From Takakia lepidozioides (taxonomy: Eukaryota > Streptophyta > Takakiopsida > Takakiales > Takakiaceae): a DNA stretch of 64,000 nucleotides. Below the pieces are notes generated by a model. The model was not told the DNA's origin. It worked only from the letters and a program-made list of their open reading frames with translations, and did not search any database. Every line of letters starts with the position of its first letter. Within the stretch, counting starts at the first letter, position 1. Below are positions 1 to 10,774 of the stretch, piece by piece. Location of the stretch: the NCBI GenBank assembly GCA_030704615.1, contig CM060733.1, positions 58,774,001 to 58,838,000 of the forward strand, given 5' to 3'. Made by a program: the position numbers and the translations under genes.

Positions 1-2
1 CT

Positions 3-1397
3 ATCAAACAACATGCTTATAGGGAGAGTGTTCGTGAGCGCAAAGTCATTGATGAAGAGATTACCAAGATGCTTGATGCTGGTGTGATCACCCCCTCCAT
101 ATCCCCTTGGGCCATTCCCATTGTCTTAGTGGATAAGAATGATGACTCCACCCGTTTTTGCGTAGACTTTCGGCATTTAAATGCCATCACAAAGAAAGAT
201 GTCTACCCTTTGCCACACATTAACGAAACGCTAGATCAACATAATGGGGCCACATCTTCTCTTCATTGGATTTAGCCTCTGGCTTTTGGCAAGTTCCTTT
301 AACTGCTGTTGCTAAGGAGAAAACTGCCTTCACCTGCAGGATGGGCCTCTTCCAATTTGAAACAATGTCTTTTGGCCTTTGCAACGCCACTGCTACATTT
401 CAGCGCCTTATGGACATTGTTTTAAGAAACCTTCGTTGGGAGTGTGCTTTAGTTTACATGAATGACATCAACATTTATTCTACAACATTTGATGCTACAG
501 CGGGTTGTGTGCAGACTTCGTGCAGCCGGGCTTAAAGTCAAAGCCAAGAAATGTGATTTTTGTATGGAACAGCTCCATTTCTTGGGCCATCTGCTTTCTG
601 CTGCTGGCATTAGTCCTGACCCAACTAAGATCCAGGCTGTGTGGAACTATCCAACCCCTAGAGATGAAACATGTGTTAAGGCCTTCTTGGGCTTGGGTTC
701 TTACTATGATCGCTTCATTTTTCAATTTGCCAATCTAGCTGCTCCACTCACTCGCTTTTTATCCAAGGATGCTCGTTTTGTGTGGGGTACTGCTGAAACA
801 TACGCCTTTGAGAAGCTCAAAATTGCACTGACCTCTGCTTCTGTGCTTGCTTATCCTAATTTTACCTTGTCATTTATCTTGCAAACTGATGCCAATGATT
901 TAGCTATCTCTGCAGTGTTGAGCCAGATTCAGGATGGTCAGGAGCATGCCATTGCCTACGCCTCCCGCCGCCTTGATAAACATGAGCGTAATTACTCTAT
1001 CACCAACAAGGAAGGCCTTGCAGTTATCTTTGGAGTCAAATATTTTAGGCAGTATTTACATGGTTGTCATTTTACCATTGAGACCGATCATTTACCTTTG
1101 AAAGCCTTGCTAACTCCTCGTGAACTCACTGGCAGATTAGCTCGGTGGGCTCTAATACTGCAAGGCTATGACTTCACCATATTTTACAAGCATGGGAAGG
1201 ATAATGTTAATGCAGATGCTTTGACTCGAGGCGAACCCAAAATCCCTGAACCTTACACTACCTTAAATGCCCTAGTCCCTCATACTGCACGCTCTACACC
1301 ACCTGTTGTGCTTGTTTCGGATCCCTTTGCCTTGTGTCATTTGCTAGACTATCCTTATGTTCCTCCAGATCTGCTTGATACTTGGGATCTACTTTAG
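3..1397 (+). pseudogene. Ty3/gypsy reverse transcriptase and RNase H remnant
   Basis: Recognisable RT blocks are FCVDFRHLNAIT near 160-190, DLASGFWQVPL near 266-300 and, at the catalytic site, VYMNDINIYS near 452-482. The family normally has YxDD there, so the first Asp has become Asn and the enzyme should be inactive. The thumb and connection (FLGHLLSAAGI, AFLGLGSYYDRFI) and an RNase H domain (QTDANDLAISAVLSQ, IAYASRRL, ETDHLPLKAL) follow in the frame 462-1397. It ends with the usual HGKDNVNADALTR linker to integrase. Frames change near 270 and 500, so no single protein can be made. Confidence 0.88.
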
Positions 1398-1608
1398 TTT
1401 GATGTTGGTTGAATTTCCTTTGGTATTGGCATGAATTCTAGTTTGGCATACTGCAGTAGGGTCTGGTACTTTCCCTTACCTAGTTAGGACTATTCATCTT
1501 ATCTTGCGCCTGCCTTGGTTTGTATCCCGACCAAGGGACTGAGCTGCGCCCTACAGCTTGCTTGCCTCCTCATAGGCAGTCAACTGAAAATGAAGTCAGG
1601 GTCACGAA

Positions 1609-2990
1609 ATGAAGAGAACGGGGGCTGTCACTTTCTTCTCGCCTGCACTAACCTGTTGTTGTGTGGCCATGAGTGATGTAGGCATGGATGATCCATTATA
1701 CGATGCTCTTCTCCATAGGTGCAAAATCGGCACCCACCTTAGTGGCATATCCAAGCTGCTCATGAGACAAGTCAACTATCACTTACCCAGCCACCGGGAA
1801 AGTGAAAGGAGATTGTTCAGAGTCACTGCTTTGGAAGGTACCTCTGCTGTGGAAGTCCCTTCTAGGTCCGTTGTCCCCGCTTTACTTGAATTGTACCATG
1901 CTTCTACTTATGCTGGCAATTTGGGGGTTGTTAAAACTGTCAAATGATTGTAGGAGCAGTATCACTGGAAAGGCTTAATTAAAGATGTCTCAGCTTTCAT
2001 TGCAAGATGTGTGCCCTGTCATGCTAAGATACCTTTACAGCCAATCCTGGTGACTGAACCATTTTCCAGTATTGGCTTAGATCTAGTTGGATCCACGTCC
2101 ATGGGCCATGTATACCTTGCGGTTGCTACGGACTACCTGACGAAATGGGTTGAGCTCCGACCTCTGGTTGCTAAAGATAGTGATGAGGTGGTGTAGTTCT
2201 TCTTTGATAAGGTGATACTTCGTCATGGTTGCCCTCTTGAAATCCTCACGGATCAAGGTACTGAGTTTCTGCAACCAACTTATGGAGATTGTCTTGTTTA
2301 ATCTCAACACTAAGCATGCCATTACTGCTCCCTACAATCCCCAATGCAATGGTTTGACAGAACGATTTAACAAAATTATATGCCAGATGCTCGAGAAGAA
2401 TGGAACACTAATTGATGAATGGGATATTGTTGTGCATATTCTGCTCTTTGCCTATAAGACTTCTATCCATGCCAGTACCAAAATCTCACATTTTGAACTT
2501 TTGTATGGTAGGAAATGTAGAACTCCTTTGCATATCTCCTGACTGCAGGTATCCGCCATTGAGCCTGAGAATTGGGAAGACTTTTTGCTTTCCATGGATG
2601 CTAGACGACGTAGTTGGTGTGAAACAACTAAATCTAATATTGTGTTTGCCCAAGCTGCTCAGGCCAAGAATTACAACAGACGTGTTGTGTATTCTGAATC
2701 ATTCAGGGTAGGCCAGTCTGTTTGTGTCAAGCTCTAGCCTGGTAAGCAGATATCTAAGGCCAAACGTCGGATTGATGGCCCTTACCTTATCTCTGATATT
2801 CTTCCTGGCAGACAGTATGTCTTGCTCCCCCAGCATGCTTCTACTCCTCACTTAGCTAGCTCCATTCATGTTTCATTGCTTGTTCCATGTACTCTTTACT
2901 TTTGATCTCACCTGTTTGAATGTTGAGAACCGTCAGGTGATCTTCACCCCCACAGTTCGGACAACTCGTGATTTGGCCCTGGCATCTTCT
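1609..2990 (+). pseudogene. Ty3/gypsy integrase remnant
   Basis: This stretch is downstream of the RNase H and broken by stops and shifts. The pieces include a zinc-knuckle-like segment (FIARCVPCHAK near 1998-2030), the catalytic-core start IGLDLVGSTSMGHVYLAVATDY with TKWVELRPL (2070-2165), a DQGTEF-like block near 2250-2270, and LTERF plus LLYGRKCRTPLH near 2355-2535. In intact plant elements these belong to one integrase core with a D,D,E triad. Here the stops near 2195 and 2300 and the shifts make it a pseudogene. The frame peters out near 3000 without a clear chromodomain. Confidence 0.8.
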
Positions 2991-3010
2991 TCTTTAGAGT
3001 AGTTTTGAAT

Positions 3011-3922
3011 TTCGTGACAGTTTTCTGCACCAATTGTAGCACTTGGGGTTTTTCCTATGGGATGTTTTGTCCTCCACCCAGCTTGCAGGGTGAGGTTTCT
3101 TCCCTAGGTTTTTTCATCCCTTGTGTGCCGGGTGTGTAGTTTATTTTGGCTAGGCTTCGTTTTTTTTCTTCCTGAGCTCATCACTCGCAGGAGCTCGCAG
3201 TTTCTAGTGGCCCCAGCAGACTTCACATACGTGGAGCTGGGATTCATTCTCACCTTCCTTTTCAACTTGGATGAATGGAGGACGGATGCGCCCCGGATAA
3301 TTTAGGGATGGACGGAGCCATGATGAAGTCTAGATGAACTTACACTTTGCGCATGAGGATGAGTTGGCAACAGCTTATGACTTTATTAGGTGACTTTATT
3401 AGGATGGATCTAGGTGATCTGACTTCTTTCTGTGGCTATGCTGGAAGGGCATGTGGCTGGCTTATATGTAAGTGCCACACGGCACTAATATTAGATTACG
3501 ACCTAATACTATTTAAGCTCGACTGCCATGGCACTGAGGGTGGTGGCTTTTGGGTCTTACGCGAATGTACGCTTGGTGTAACGGTGTGCTTGAGTGTGTG
3601 GATGAATGTGTTTTGGAAGTCCGACTCTGTTGCGTCATCTTCATAAGATTCCGTCTTCTCTGCCAGGCCCATCTATAGACTACATTCCCCAGATAGGATT
3701 AAGTCCGGTAGAGGAAGGGGATCAAACCCATAGCGCCGGAATCAGACTTCACAGGTTCATATGTCATAAGTCAAATCTGATGGTTTCAGTGGCAAGCGTT
3801 TTCAAATAATCAAGTGTGAACAACCTTAGATAGTTTAGACAGTTTAGATTCCATAGTCCTCACCGAGCAAGCTTTGCCCGATCAATGCATGTACACAGTG
3901 GAACTAGTACCGATCTGACTTA
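3011..3922. other. Noncoding stretch between gypsy remnant and Harbinger element (possible 3' LTR)
   Basis: No gene is supported here. By position the interval could hold the 3' LTR of the gypsy element, for example starting with TGACAG near 3015. The partner LTR is not in the window, so this cannot be tested here. Short open frames at 3123-3305, 3347-3646 and 3606-3809 show no recognisable domain. Confidence 0.4.
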
Positions 3923-3947
3923 AGGACCGTTCACACTTAGTGATACG
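3923..3947 (+). repeat. Left terminal inverted repeat of Harbinger element
   Basis: The 25-bp arm begins AGGACCGTTCACACTT and ends GTGATACG. It pairs with 7376-7400 with two mismatches. TTA at 3920-3922 lies immediately outside. Confidence 0.93.
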
Positions 3948-4238
3948 GTCACTACTAGCTATGGCTGTTCATACATATGCTCCCATGACAGGTAAGTAGT
4001 CCTCGTGGCAGCCACTATCACCTGAGCTACCACTGATAATAAATTTGTTGATAACTTATTTACAAGCCCGTCATAACCTTTACAACCGCGCCTATTATTA
4101 GCGGCAAATTATCTCTTTGAAACCACAGCACCTAAGGTACCATTTTCCATTGAGTCTCCTTCCCCGATCAATACTCGAACTCGAGCTTTTGTGCATAACG
4201 GAGCTTCAGTGTGCTGCGACAATAGTCAAACCAGCGTG

Positions 4239-5448
4239 ATGACGACGATACAACCTGCACTGGCAGCTGCTTCAGGTGATAGTGAATCTATAGAGATAGC
4301 AGGAAGAGGGAGAGGGAGAGGGAGAGGGAGAGGAGGGGGAAGGAGAGAAGGAGGAGCAGTGGGGAGGGGAGTTGGTGCAGCACCACAGCGTCAAAAACAA
4401 GGAAATTGGGAGCATAATGAGGTGTTTGCTCTCATCAAATGTAAACATGATGAGCATGTGGCACAGAAGGCGTTGGTGGATCCCCGAGCATATATGGTGC
4501 CTGCTGCAATCAAGTGGACTAGAATTTTGGAAGAGCTGCAGAAGGTTATGAAAGCTAGGATTCCTCGAAATGGGAAGATGTGCAAAGAGAAACGGAATGG
4601 TCTTAATTCAGATTACAAGAAGGTTTCACACTATCACAAAGGAACCGGCCATAATACATCGTATTGGGAGTTGACCACTGATGAGCGCGATAAGTATCAC
4701 CTGCCTCGCCAATTCAATAGAGACTACTATGAAGCGATTGAAGCATTCCAGGGGGAACGCATAATTAATGCACCTGTTCATGTAAGGGATCTGAATGCCC
4801 CTGGGGATGGAAACTATGTTGCACCCATGCCAGAAATTGAGATACAAGAGGAACAAGAGGAATCAACAACACAACCCCGTTCACATATGACAAGTTTTCT
4901 TGGCCAAGACTTCATACCAGAAGCACAAGGTGCAGTTCTAGAACGGGAACAGGGTAACCCAATACGTGTAAACATTGTCAACCTCGACGATTACTTTGAG
5001 AGTACTCAACGAGCCTTTCCTGATGTGGTCAATTTGTCGAATGTTCATAGTCAGGTTGTGCCTGCACCATCAATCGGCCAACCAACAACCCTTGGCAGTA
5101 CCGGCGTTAAGCGCAAGCGCACAAACATATTCTCACCAGTAATCGAAGCTAGTGACAAGGGGAACAAAGTAATTGTAGACGCAGTTGGAAATTGAGGAGC
5201 GGCGTAGTAAGGTTCGGGAACGTACTGTAAAGGATCAGCTAGTGTACCTCAAGCAAAGAGACAATAAACTTCGGAAAAGAAGCAAAGAAATGGTGAATGT
5301 GCTCTCTAATTTGAGCATGGCAATGTGCCACGCATTCATACAGGATAAGCGACTAATGTCTCCCCCCATGAACATTCAAGACTCATCAGACGATGAAGTT
5401 CTAGACCTCCAGATGATCACCAGGATATCTGAAGATCCAGTAGCTTGA
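4239..5448 (+). pseudogene. Harbinger accessory protein, Myb/trihelix-like DNA-binding, frameshifted
   Basis: The frame is open through 4191-5195; the first ATG in it is at 4239, since 4191 is a GTG. An N-terminal Gly/Arg run (GRGRGRGR) precedes a helix-rich segment beginning GNWEHNEVFALIKCKHDE, continuing through WTRILEEL, and ending with a YWELTTDERDKYHLPRQF block. This is the layout of the Myb/SANT-like DNA-binding protein that accompanies PIF/Harbinger transposases. At about 5185-5195 the frame stops. The next frame (5185-5448) continues with a charged, probably coiled-coil tail (EIEERRSKVRERTVKDQLVY). A one-base shift there is simplest; a tiny intron is an alternative. Confidence 0.75.
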
Positions 5449-5883
5449 TTGAACTACTCATTTGAATGATGACATTCTATACATTGATATGGTAGCTTGA
5501 GTGAATGACAATTCAATTGATGTTGTAGAGATTGATACAGTAGCGTGATTGAAATCAGCTAAGTTTTTGGTACAAATTTTGGTCCATAGAGACAAAACAA
5601 TCTAGTCTGAAGCCATTTCATGCCTTCTATGTCAATGAACTCCATTCAAATTGACATTGAATTGACAAATCCATTCTCCATGTTCTGCCTGTTCACTATC
5701 CTCTACGTAGTTTGTTACCAAGATACTGCTCTAAAGCTACACGTTGCTCCAATCCAGAAATCTCTACACCTTATAATTGCGGTTCAGCTTCATAGTCCAT
5801 TGCATTATCTCCTGGAATCCATTGTTCATTGTTCGCAGCCTCTCATCGACCAGGATTGCCACACGATTAATATTGTTTTCCAG

Positions 5884-6950
5884 TTATAATTGAATCATTA
5901 AGCTTTCAATCTCAGCAGCCTTTCCTCCTAGGATCATGTTATACAAGATACAACAACAGATGACTACATCAGGTAGAAATAGAACGTGCAAATTGGTCTT
6001 CATGATCAGTTCCCTGAAGCTCTTCTTTAAGATGCCGAATGAATTCTCCACTACGCTGCGACCTCGACAGAGGAGTTTATTATAAAGTGCTTCCAAAACA
6101 GTGTGGCGAATGTTGACCCTTGCTTGTGTAGAGTCATTACCCACGATAACAAAAGATACCCTTTGTCGGCGAGTAAATAGGGTTTGATTCCTTCGGCACC
6201 ATGGTCCTGATGAAACAAATTTTCATGTACAGCTCTATGATATAAGCTCGAGAGTCTGAGTATGCGTGAATTATTCATAGATCCAGGCATCCTGATGAAG
6301 ACATCCCCGAACCTATGGTCGAAAACTGCTTGTAACTGCATGCTGTGAGCTTTGCTCTTATATGAAAAGTAGTCTCCAGCAAATGGGCCACGAGGTTTCT
6401 GCATGTGCACCTGAGTAACGTCGATAGCTCCGTGCACTGAGGGAAGACCACAAAAGTCCTTAAAACCATCCATTACGTCTCTTAATTCATCTCCTTCTGG
6501 CCATCTCAGTTGATTTCTGAACACAATGTTAACGGAATGGACGAACTCTCGAAGACACAAATGGACTGTCGATTTGCCCATGGCAAACATTTCAGAGCAT
6601 TGCAGATAGTCCGCTCCATGGGCAAGCTTATATAGCGAGCAAGCAACACTTATTCCTACATGTATATCGCATCTGTATCGAGCGTTCGTTTTTTCCATCA
6701 GGTGGTTCAATTCTCTAGTCAATAGAGCAACAAAATCTCTACTCACCCAATCCATCTGGAGTCCTCGTATTGCGTCATTAGGAAGTGAGAGTACCTCTTC
6801 ACCCAATCTCCAAGCTCTCTGTTCATTAGAAGCTCGTATACGCACGACATTCTGTGCTGGTGGAGAATCAGCGAATTTATCATGGTATGAAACAGTGCTT
6901 TCCGCTCTCTTAAAGATTCTGAAGCTACTTCACCTGGAAATTCCGAGAGA
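5884..6950 (-). pseudogene. PIF/Harbinger DDE transposase (DDE_Tnp_4 type), frameshifted
   Basis: Frame 6845-6051 holds the helix-turn-helix-like region (GADYLQCSEMFAMGKSTVHLCLREF). It then has the first catalytic Asp in HGAIDVTQVH and the second in LLADKGYLLLSWVM. The third acidic residue, in GRSVVENSFGILKKSFREL, lies in another frame (6144-5884). A one-base shift near 6090-6130 therefore separates the D,D from the E. The open frame can be read upstream of 6845 to roughly 6950 without a clear ATG, so the start is unresolved. The protein would cut and paste the element, but this copy should not be functional unless an intron rejoins the frames. Confidence 0.85.
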
Positions 6951-7375
6951 GACATCGTTTCAGCTTCGTAACATGTGATTAAAGACTCCTGGTCTTGTAA
7001 AACAATCTGGAAAAATTGTGCCAGGAGAATCACATTCAATGGCCTCATGTTGAGTAGGAGCTGCCACCCTAGATCTCGTGAAATATATGCAGGAATGTGA
7101 TGACGAGAACCGCAGAACCAAGATGCTCCCCTGAGAGAATTCAAGAATATGGAAGTAACGGGCTGTGACATGCCACAATAAAGATCCTATCAACCACGAT
7201 ATCATATATCGATTCATGAACAGCGATAGCATCGTAGGTATAGACAAGTTAAAATACAATATACTTATCACCAAGTATGAACTGCGGTAGCATGCTGTTA
7301 TAACTACTTACTGATACGGTGAAAATTTTTTAGATCGTGGCGATAATTTATAAGTTTTGCTATGTACGCTGGAAA

Positions 7376-7400
7376 CGTATCACCAAGTGTGAAGGGTCCT
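7376..7400 (-). repeat. Right terminal inverted repeat of Harbinger element
   Basis: Read on the minus strand it begins AGGACCCTTCACACTT and ends GTGATACG, matching the left arm at 23 of 25 positions. TTA at 7401-7403 is the outer target duplication. Confidence 0.93.
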
Positions 7401-7403
7401 TTA

Positions 7404-7756
7404 TGCAAAGAACGTAATCATATTACACAAGAATGATCTCTTAAGTACTGCGAGATATCTAACCTTGTGTGCTCTTCTATCATCTTGTATGACACTCTCT
7501 AAGATACACATAACCTCGATGCGAAAAATCTTCTGGAATCAATTTATTTCTCCTCAGCAGGTGCTGCAATGTGCACTAGTTTTCGCTGACGCATCTATAT
7601 GCTAGCTGATACAGCCAAGTGTTCAATTAGACACTTGCAATTCTTCAGATACTAGTGTCTGCTCGGCCGATTTCTGATTTCTGAAGAAAATGCTTCTTTT
7701 TATAAGCAATCTGGACAATTGCAGAGCCTTCGAAGTCTCCTCATCACCATTATCCT
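7404..7756. other. 3' flank of the LEA gene
   Basis: No gene is seen. This holds the presumed 3' UTR and polyadenylation region of the minus-strand LEA gene, bordered on the left by the Harbinger target duplication. Confidence 0.5.
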
Positions 7757-9477
7757 CTATACATCAGATACAGCTGCTTTATCCGCGTCATGTGGCTTAA
7801 CAACTTTTTCAGAGTCAGTAGGCGGTACAGGTACTGTCTTTGAGACTTCGTCAGCACCATTATCCTTTGTAACATTATCTGTGTCATCTGGTTGCACTCC
7901 CTCCGGACCGAAAGGCAGGTAAGGTTTATTTTCCATTGGAAATGCTCTTGCAGGGTGTCCGGCCGAAGGAGCCACAATACCTGCGCGCACATTTAAATCT
8001 GCTGCAGCTTGCACTGCAACAGCCACACCACCTGGCTCTGGCTTGCCTGTGGGCGAGTTACGAACCTCAGCATCCAGCACTTTGGCAGCATCTATTTGGG
8101 TAACAACCTTGTCCATTGGCAGCTCAATAGTAGCGTCCTACAGTGTGACAAAGAGAAACAAAAGTCAGCCTGAATGTAATTTGGTGAAGTAAAACATACT
8201 GCGAGCTTACAGCCACTAACATTTCGAACATTCAGGCCCGCCATTGAATGTTTCTCATACTTGTCACATTGTTTACAAATATAAAAGGCAATTCTCTGAC
8301 TTCCGTCTTCAATCAGCCTCTAATCCACGACATCCTCCACCATCTGGGTCTCGAACAGCATTATCAGCTGCCAATCTTATATAGTAGACATACAACATCG
8401 ACAAGCTCTAATGGGGCTGCGATCATTCCTCCCCAGGAATCCGTCGTCTGCAACCAACTTGCAAATGTACAAAGACAGTACCGAGGATGCTTACCATGAG
8501 AACATCAGCAACAGTTGTTTTCTCGTTATCACCAACGCGTGGATTCAATTCCGCAGCGGACTGGGCCATAGCTCCCAAACCCCCCTTAGAGCCCCCTATA
8601 ATACCAGTTGCACGTGTCTCTGCGCTCAGAATAGCGCGCGCATCGCCGGGTCCTATAGGTCTATCCCCTGATCCTACCGCTGCTGCCTCCAAGGCCTGTA
8701 CTCCCAAATTAACAAACCCGCAGGTTAGAGAACTCGCAGGTTTCAATTTCCTGGTGATTGTAACACAAAAATTTCAGACACGTTTGCGAAGGTGGCTGGA
8801 AGACGTAGTCACGTACCTCGCCGATGGTCACAGCCTCTTCGGCAGCAAGTTCAGGGGAAGTGGGAAGTGGCTTCATGGATCCTGCCACCGCCTCTCCCGC
8901 TACAAATATCGTATTCATCTCTACACCTGCACAAATCGGCAAATCCATGACACCACCCCGTGTAAGACTGGTTCAGAAATCAGATTCTCCCACGAACAAC
9001 CTTCCGATTTTTCTCTCCCTTTCCCCCTAGACGCACCCAGCACAAGAGCGTCTGCAGTCAACACAACCTTCATGCCAAGAAACAGTCAACACAACGTTTG
9101 TGCCAAGAAACCGATCTGAGCACTTCCAGATTGAAGCACACCGGCATAACCTTCTCAAATTGCTAAGCTGTAGACACTCATATTACCCCCCACAACAACA
9201 ACCCACCTGGCATAATGATCTTCGCCACGCTGACACCTGCTTCCGCCACACTAGAGTGCGCATCTGCCGGTACAAGACCCTCCTTCACATTGGTCTCAGC
9301 GGCACCTTGCATTGCAGAAGCAGCACCACCCTTTTGGGTCTGGCCCAGCGCCAAGGTCTCCGCACTCTGCATGAGTGATGCATCTTCACGAGTCACAGCC
9401 TGCCCCTCTAGCTGTGCCGCTGGCATCCCGAACACCTCAGGATATGTCACCGGCCCATTCCAGGTATCCAAACTCAT
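7757..9477 (-). CDS. Late embryogenesis abundant protein, D-34/SMP (seed maturation protein) family
   Basis: Four exons on the minus strand: 9477-9207, 8926-8817, 8695-8495, 8137-7757. They total 963 nt, giving 320 aa, and all introns are GT-AG. The protein opens MSLDTWNGPVTYPEVFGMP. It carries three SMP-type repeats: residues about 25-70 (DASLMQSAETLALGQTQKGG), about 120-185 spanning exons 2 and 3 (VTIGEALEAAAVGSG, AILSAETRATG) and about 200-245 (VTQIDAAKVLDAEVRN, KPEPGGVAVAVQAAADLN). This is the arrangement of plant group 5C/D-34 LEA proteins, which are hydrophilic and protect cell contents during drying. A Pro/Asp-rich tail of about 75 residues exceeds the usual length. Upstream ABRE and DRE cores fit ABA and drought control. 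Confidence 0.9.
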
Positions 9478-9548
9478 TGTGCCTGCCGATCTCCGCTGCC
9501 CAGTACCAGGATTCTCGGTGGATCAAAGACTACGCTTTGCGTCTGAGC

Positions 9549-9711
9549 AAATCCAGCTAGCAGTGCTCCTAACAATTCTTCAGTGCGAGACGAGATATTG
9601 AGCTTGCATTCACAGACAGACTGATGCTAAATCCAGTTAGCAGTGTTTCTAAGAATTCTTCAGTGCGTGCGAGAAGAGATGTTGAGCTTGCATTCACAGA
9701 GAGACTGATAC
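9549..9711. repeat. Two imperfect tandem copies (about 80 bp) in the LEA 5' region
   Basis: Copy 1 is 9549-9628 and copy 2 is 9629-9711. Both begin AAATCCAG and share the blocks ATTCTTCAGTGCG and TTGAGCTTGCATTCACAGA. They lie just upstream of the LEA start codon (9477), so they fall in the 5' UTR or core promoter. Confidence 0.85.
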
Positions 9712-9785
9712 TGCTTGCTGCTCCGGAGAGAGTATATGATTCATGAGCAGCTGCTACCTGTCACGAGCAGCTGCCCTGTGACCCC

Positions 9786-9791
9786 GCCGAC
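9786..9791. promoter_or_regulatory. DRE/CRT core GCCGAC upstream of LEA
   Basis: GCCGAC is the DREB/CBF-binding core. It lies about 310 bp upstream of the LEA start codon. A hexamer is weak evidence alone; the nearby ABRE and second DRE core raise its credibility. Confidence 0.45.
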
Positions 9792-9877
9792 ATCGGTCTC
9801 GCAGCGCAAGGCACGTAGGGTGGTGGGGCCTCGCTGTTGGCACTCACTCATTCCCCATGGACTACACGTAAGCTCCT

Positions 9878-9892
9878 CACGTGGCCACCGAC
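9878..9892. promoter_or_regulatory. ABRE (CACGTGGC) with adjoining DRE core (ACCGAC) upstream of LEA
   Basis: CACGTGGC at 9878-9885 is a strong abscisic-acid response element (G-box type). ACCGAC at 9887-9892 is a DRE core next to it. ABRE with a DRE coupling element is a known module in promoters of drought- and seed-induced LEA genes. The pair lies about 400 bp upstream of the LEA ATG. Confidence 0.6.
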
Positions 9893-10029
9893 CTTGACTC
9901 CGATCGAGGACACAGGACACAGGACACAGCTCATCTGTCATCTCCCTATCCAGCCCAGTGTAGAGGGGTAAGACAAAGATTGATGCTTCAGCTATGATGC
10001 TTGGGGAAATCCGAGGTTTCGAAGAGGTC

Positions 10030-10143
10030 ACAAACAGCAACACAATTGCACAGCAAAGGAGGGCAAAGACCACACACAGATGGAATACAAACAGCAACAC
10101 AATTGCACAACAAAGGAGGGCAAAGACCACACACAGATGGAAT
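10030..10143. repeat. Tandem duplication, 57-bp unit, two copies
   Basis: Copies 10030-10086 and 10087-10143 each start ACAAACAGCAACACAATT and differ at about one position. They lie upstream of the LEA promoter region and code for nothing recognised. Confidence 0.92.
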
Positions 10144-10580
10144 GTGGCAACACGCACAATGTACAATGGTAGTAGCAAAGAAATTTATTGCTTGTAGAAT
10201 TAAGTGTGAGGAAAAATTGTTCACATTATCTATACTGCTATGAGAGTGACAGGGACCCCAATGTCAACCTCGACCAGAAGCTATACCAGACCACAGGCGG
10301 CATGATGCCGTGTGGCTCTCTCCTTCCTCCTTACTCACACTCCAATGTCTCGTATGGCTACCTCGCCTGGGTGGAAGAAGAGATGTTGCTTTGCTCAGTC
10401 AAACCACTAGTAGGGGCTTCAAAAGCGGGCTACCACATAAGTGGGGAGAATAGATAACCCTGTTGTGCGTGAGCTAATAGACTGGTAAAAGAACATGTGG
10501 TGTATTATCTGGACAAAAGCAGATCAAGTCTACTCAACATCACTGAAGAGTGAAGTCGGCCCCTGCATCACCTTCCAGAA

Positions 10581-10774
10581 GAAAGGCTGTTGATCTGGTA
10601 TTTCCAAACTAGGTGAAGGATCGACGTCCACAAGGTTTTTAGTAAGAAAGGCTGTTGATCTGATATTTCCAAACAGGGCGAAGGGTCGACGGCCACAAGG
10701 TTTTTAGTAAGAAAGGCTGTTGATCTGGTATTTCCAAACTGGGTGAAGGATCTCCGTCCACAAGGTTTTAGTAA
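10581..10774. repeat. Tandem repeat, 65-bp unit, three copies
   Basis: Copies are 10581-10645, 10646-10710 and 10711-10774. Each starts GAAAGGCTGTTGATCTG and ends AGTAA. The middle copy is the most divergent and the last is one base short. The array lies between the LEA gene and the 3' end of FTSH4. Confidence 0.93.

Larger units (their letters stand above)
1..3010 (+). mobile_element. Decayed Ty3/gypsy LTR retrotransposon, pol region (5' part outside window)
   Basis: The window opens inside a Ty3/gypsy pol gene. In order it shows reverse transcriptase (about 1-740), RNase H (about 840-1240) and integrase (about 1780-2560). This order, RT then RNase H then integrase, is the Ty3/gypsy order. 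The frame is broken several times: a shift near 262-275, another near 465-535, and in-frame stops in the integrase (for example near 2195 and 2300). No gag or 5' LTR is inside the window. After about 3000 coding similarity stops, and a 3' LTR may follow, but no matching LTR pair can be seen. It is a dead copy. Confidence 0.88.
3923..7400. mobile_element. PIF/Harbinger DNA transposon, full length but with disrupted genes
   Basis: The element is 3478 bp. Both ends carry a 25-bp terminal inverted repeat starting AGGACC, with two mismatches between the arms. Each end is flanked by TTA (3920-3922 and 7401-7403), the 3-bp target duplication typical of PIF/Harbinger. Inside are two convergent genes, as expected for this superfamily. 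On + is a Myb/trihelix-like DNA-binding protein (4239-5448); on - is a DDE transposase (5884 to about 6950). Both reading frames carry a shift, so the copy is probably non-autonomous. It lies between a dead gypsy copy and the 3' side of the LEA gene. Confidence 0.93.

Noticed and set aside
1598-3017. Inverted ATTTCGTGAC / GTCACGAAAT at 3008 and 1602 as element ends
   Set aside because: A 10-base match inside pol is likely chance and does not fit LTR structure.
3690-3760. Minus-strand GGTTTGATCCC resembling a tRNA B box
   Set aside because: No A box at a sensible distance and no tRNA fold.
8487-9119. 210-codon open frame on + over the LEA gene
   Set aside because: Spans LEA exons and introns antisense; the low stop density comes from LEA codon composition.
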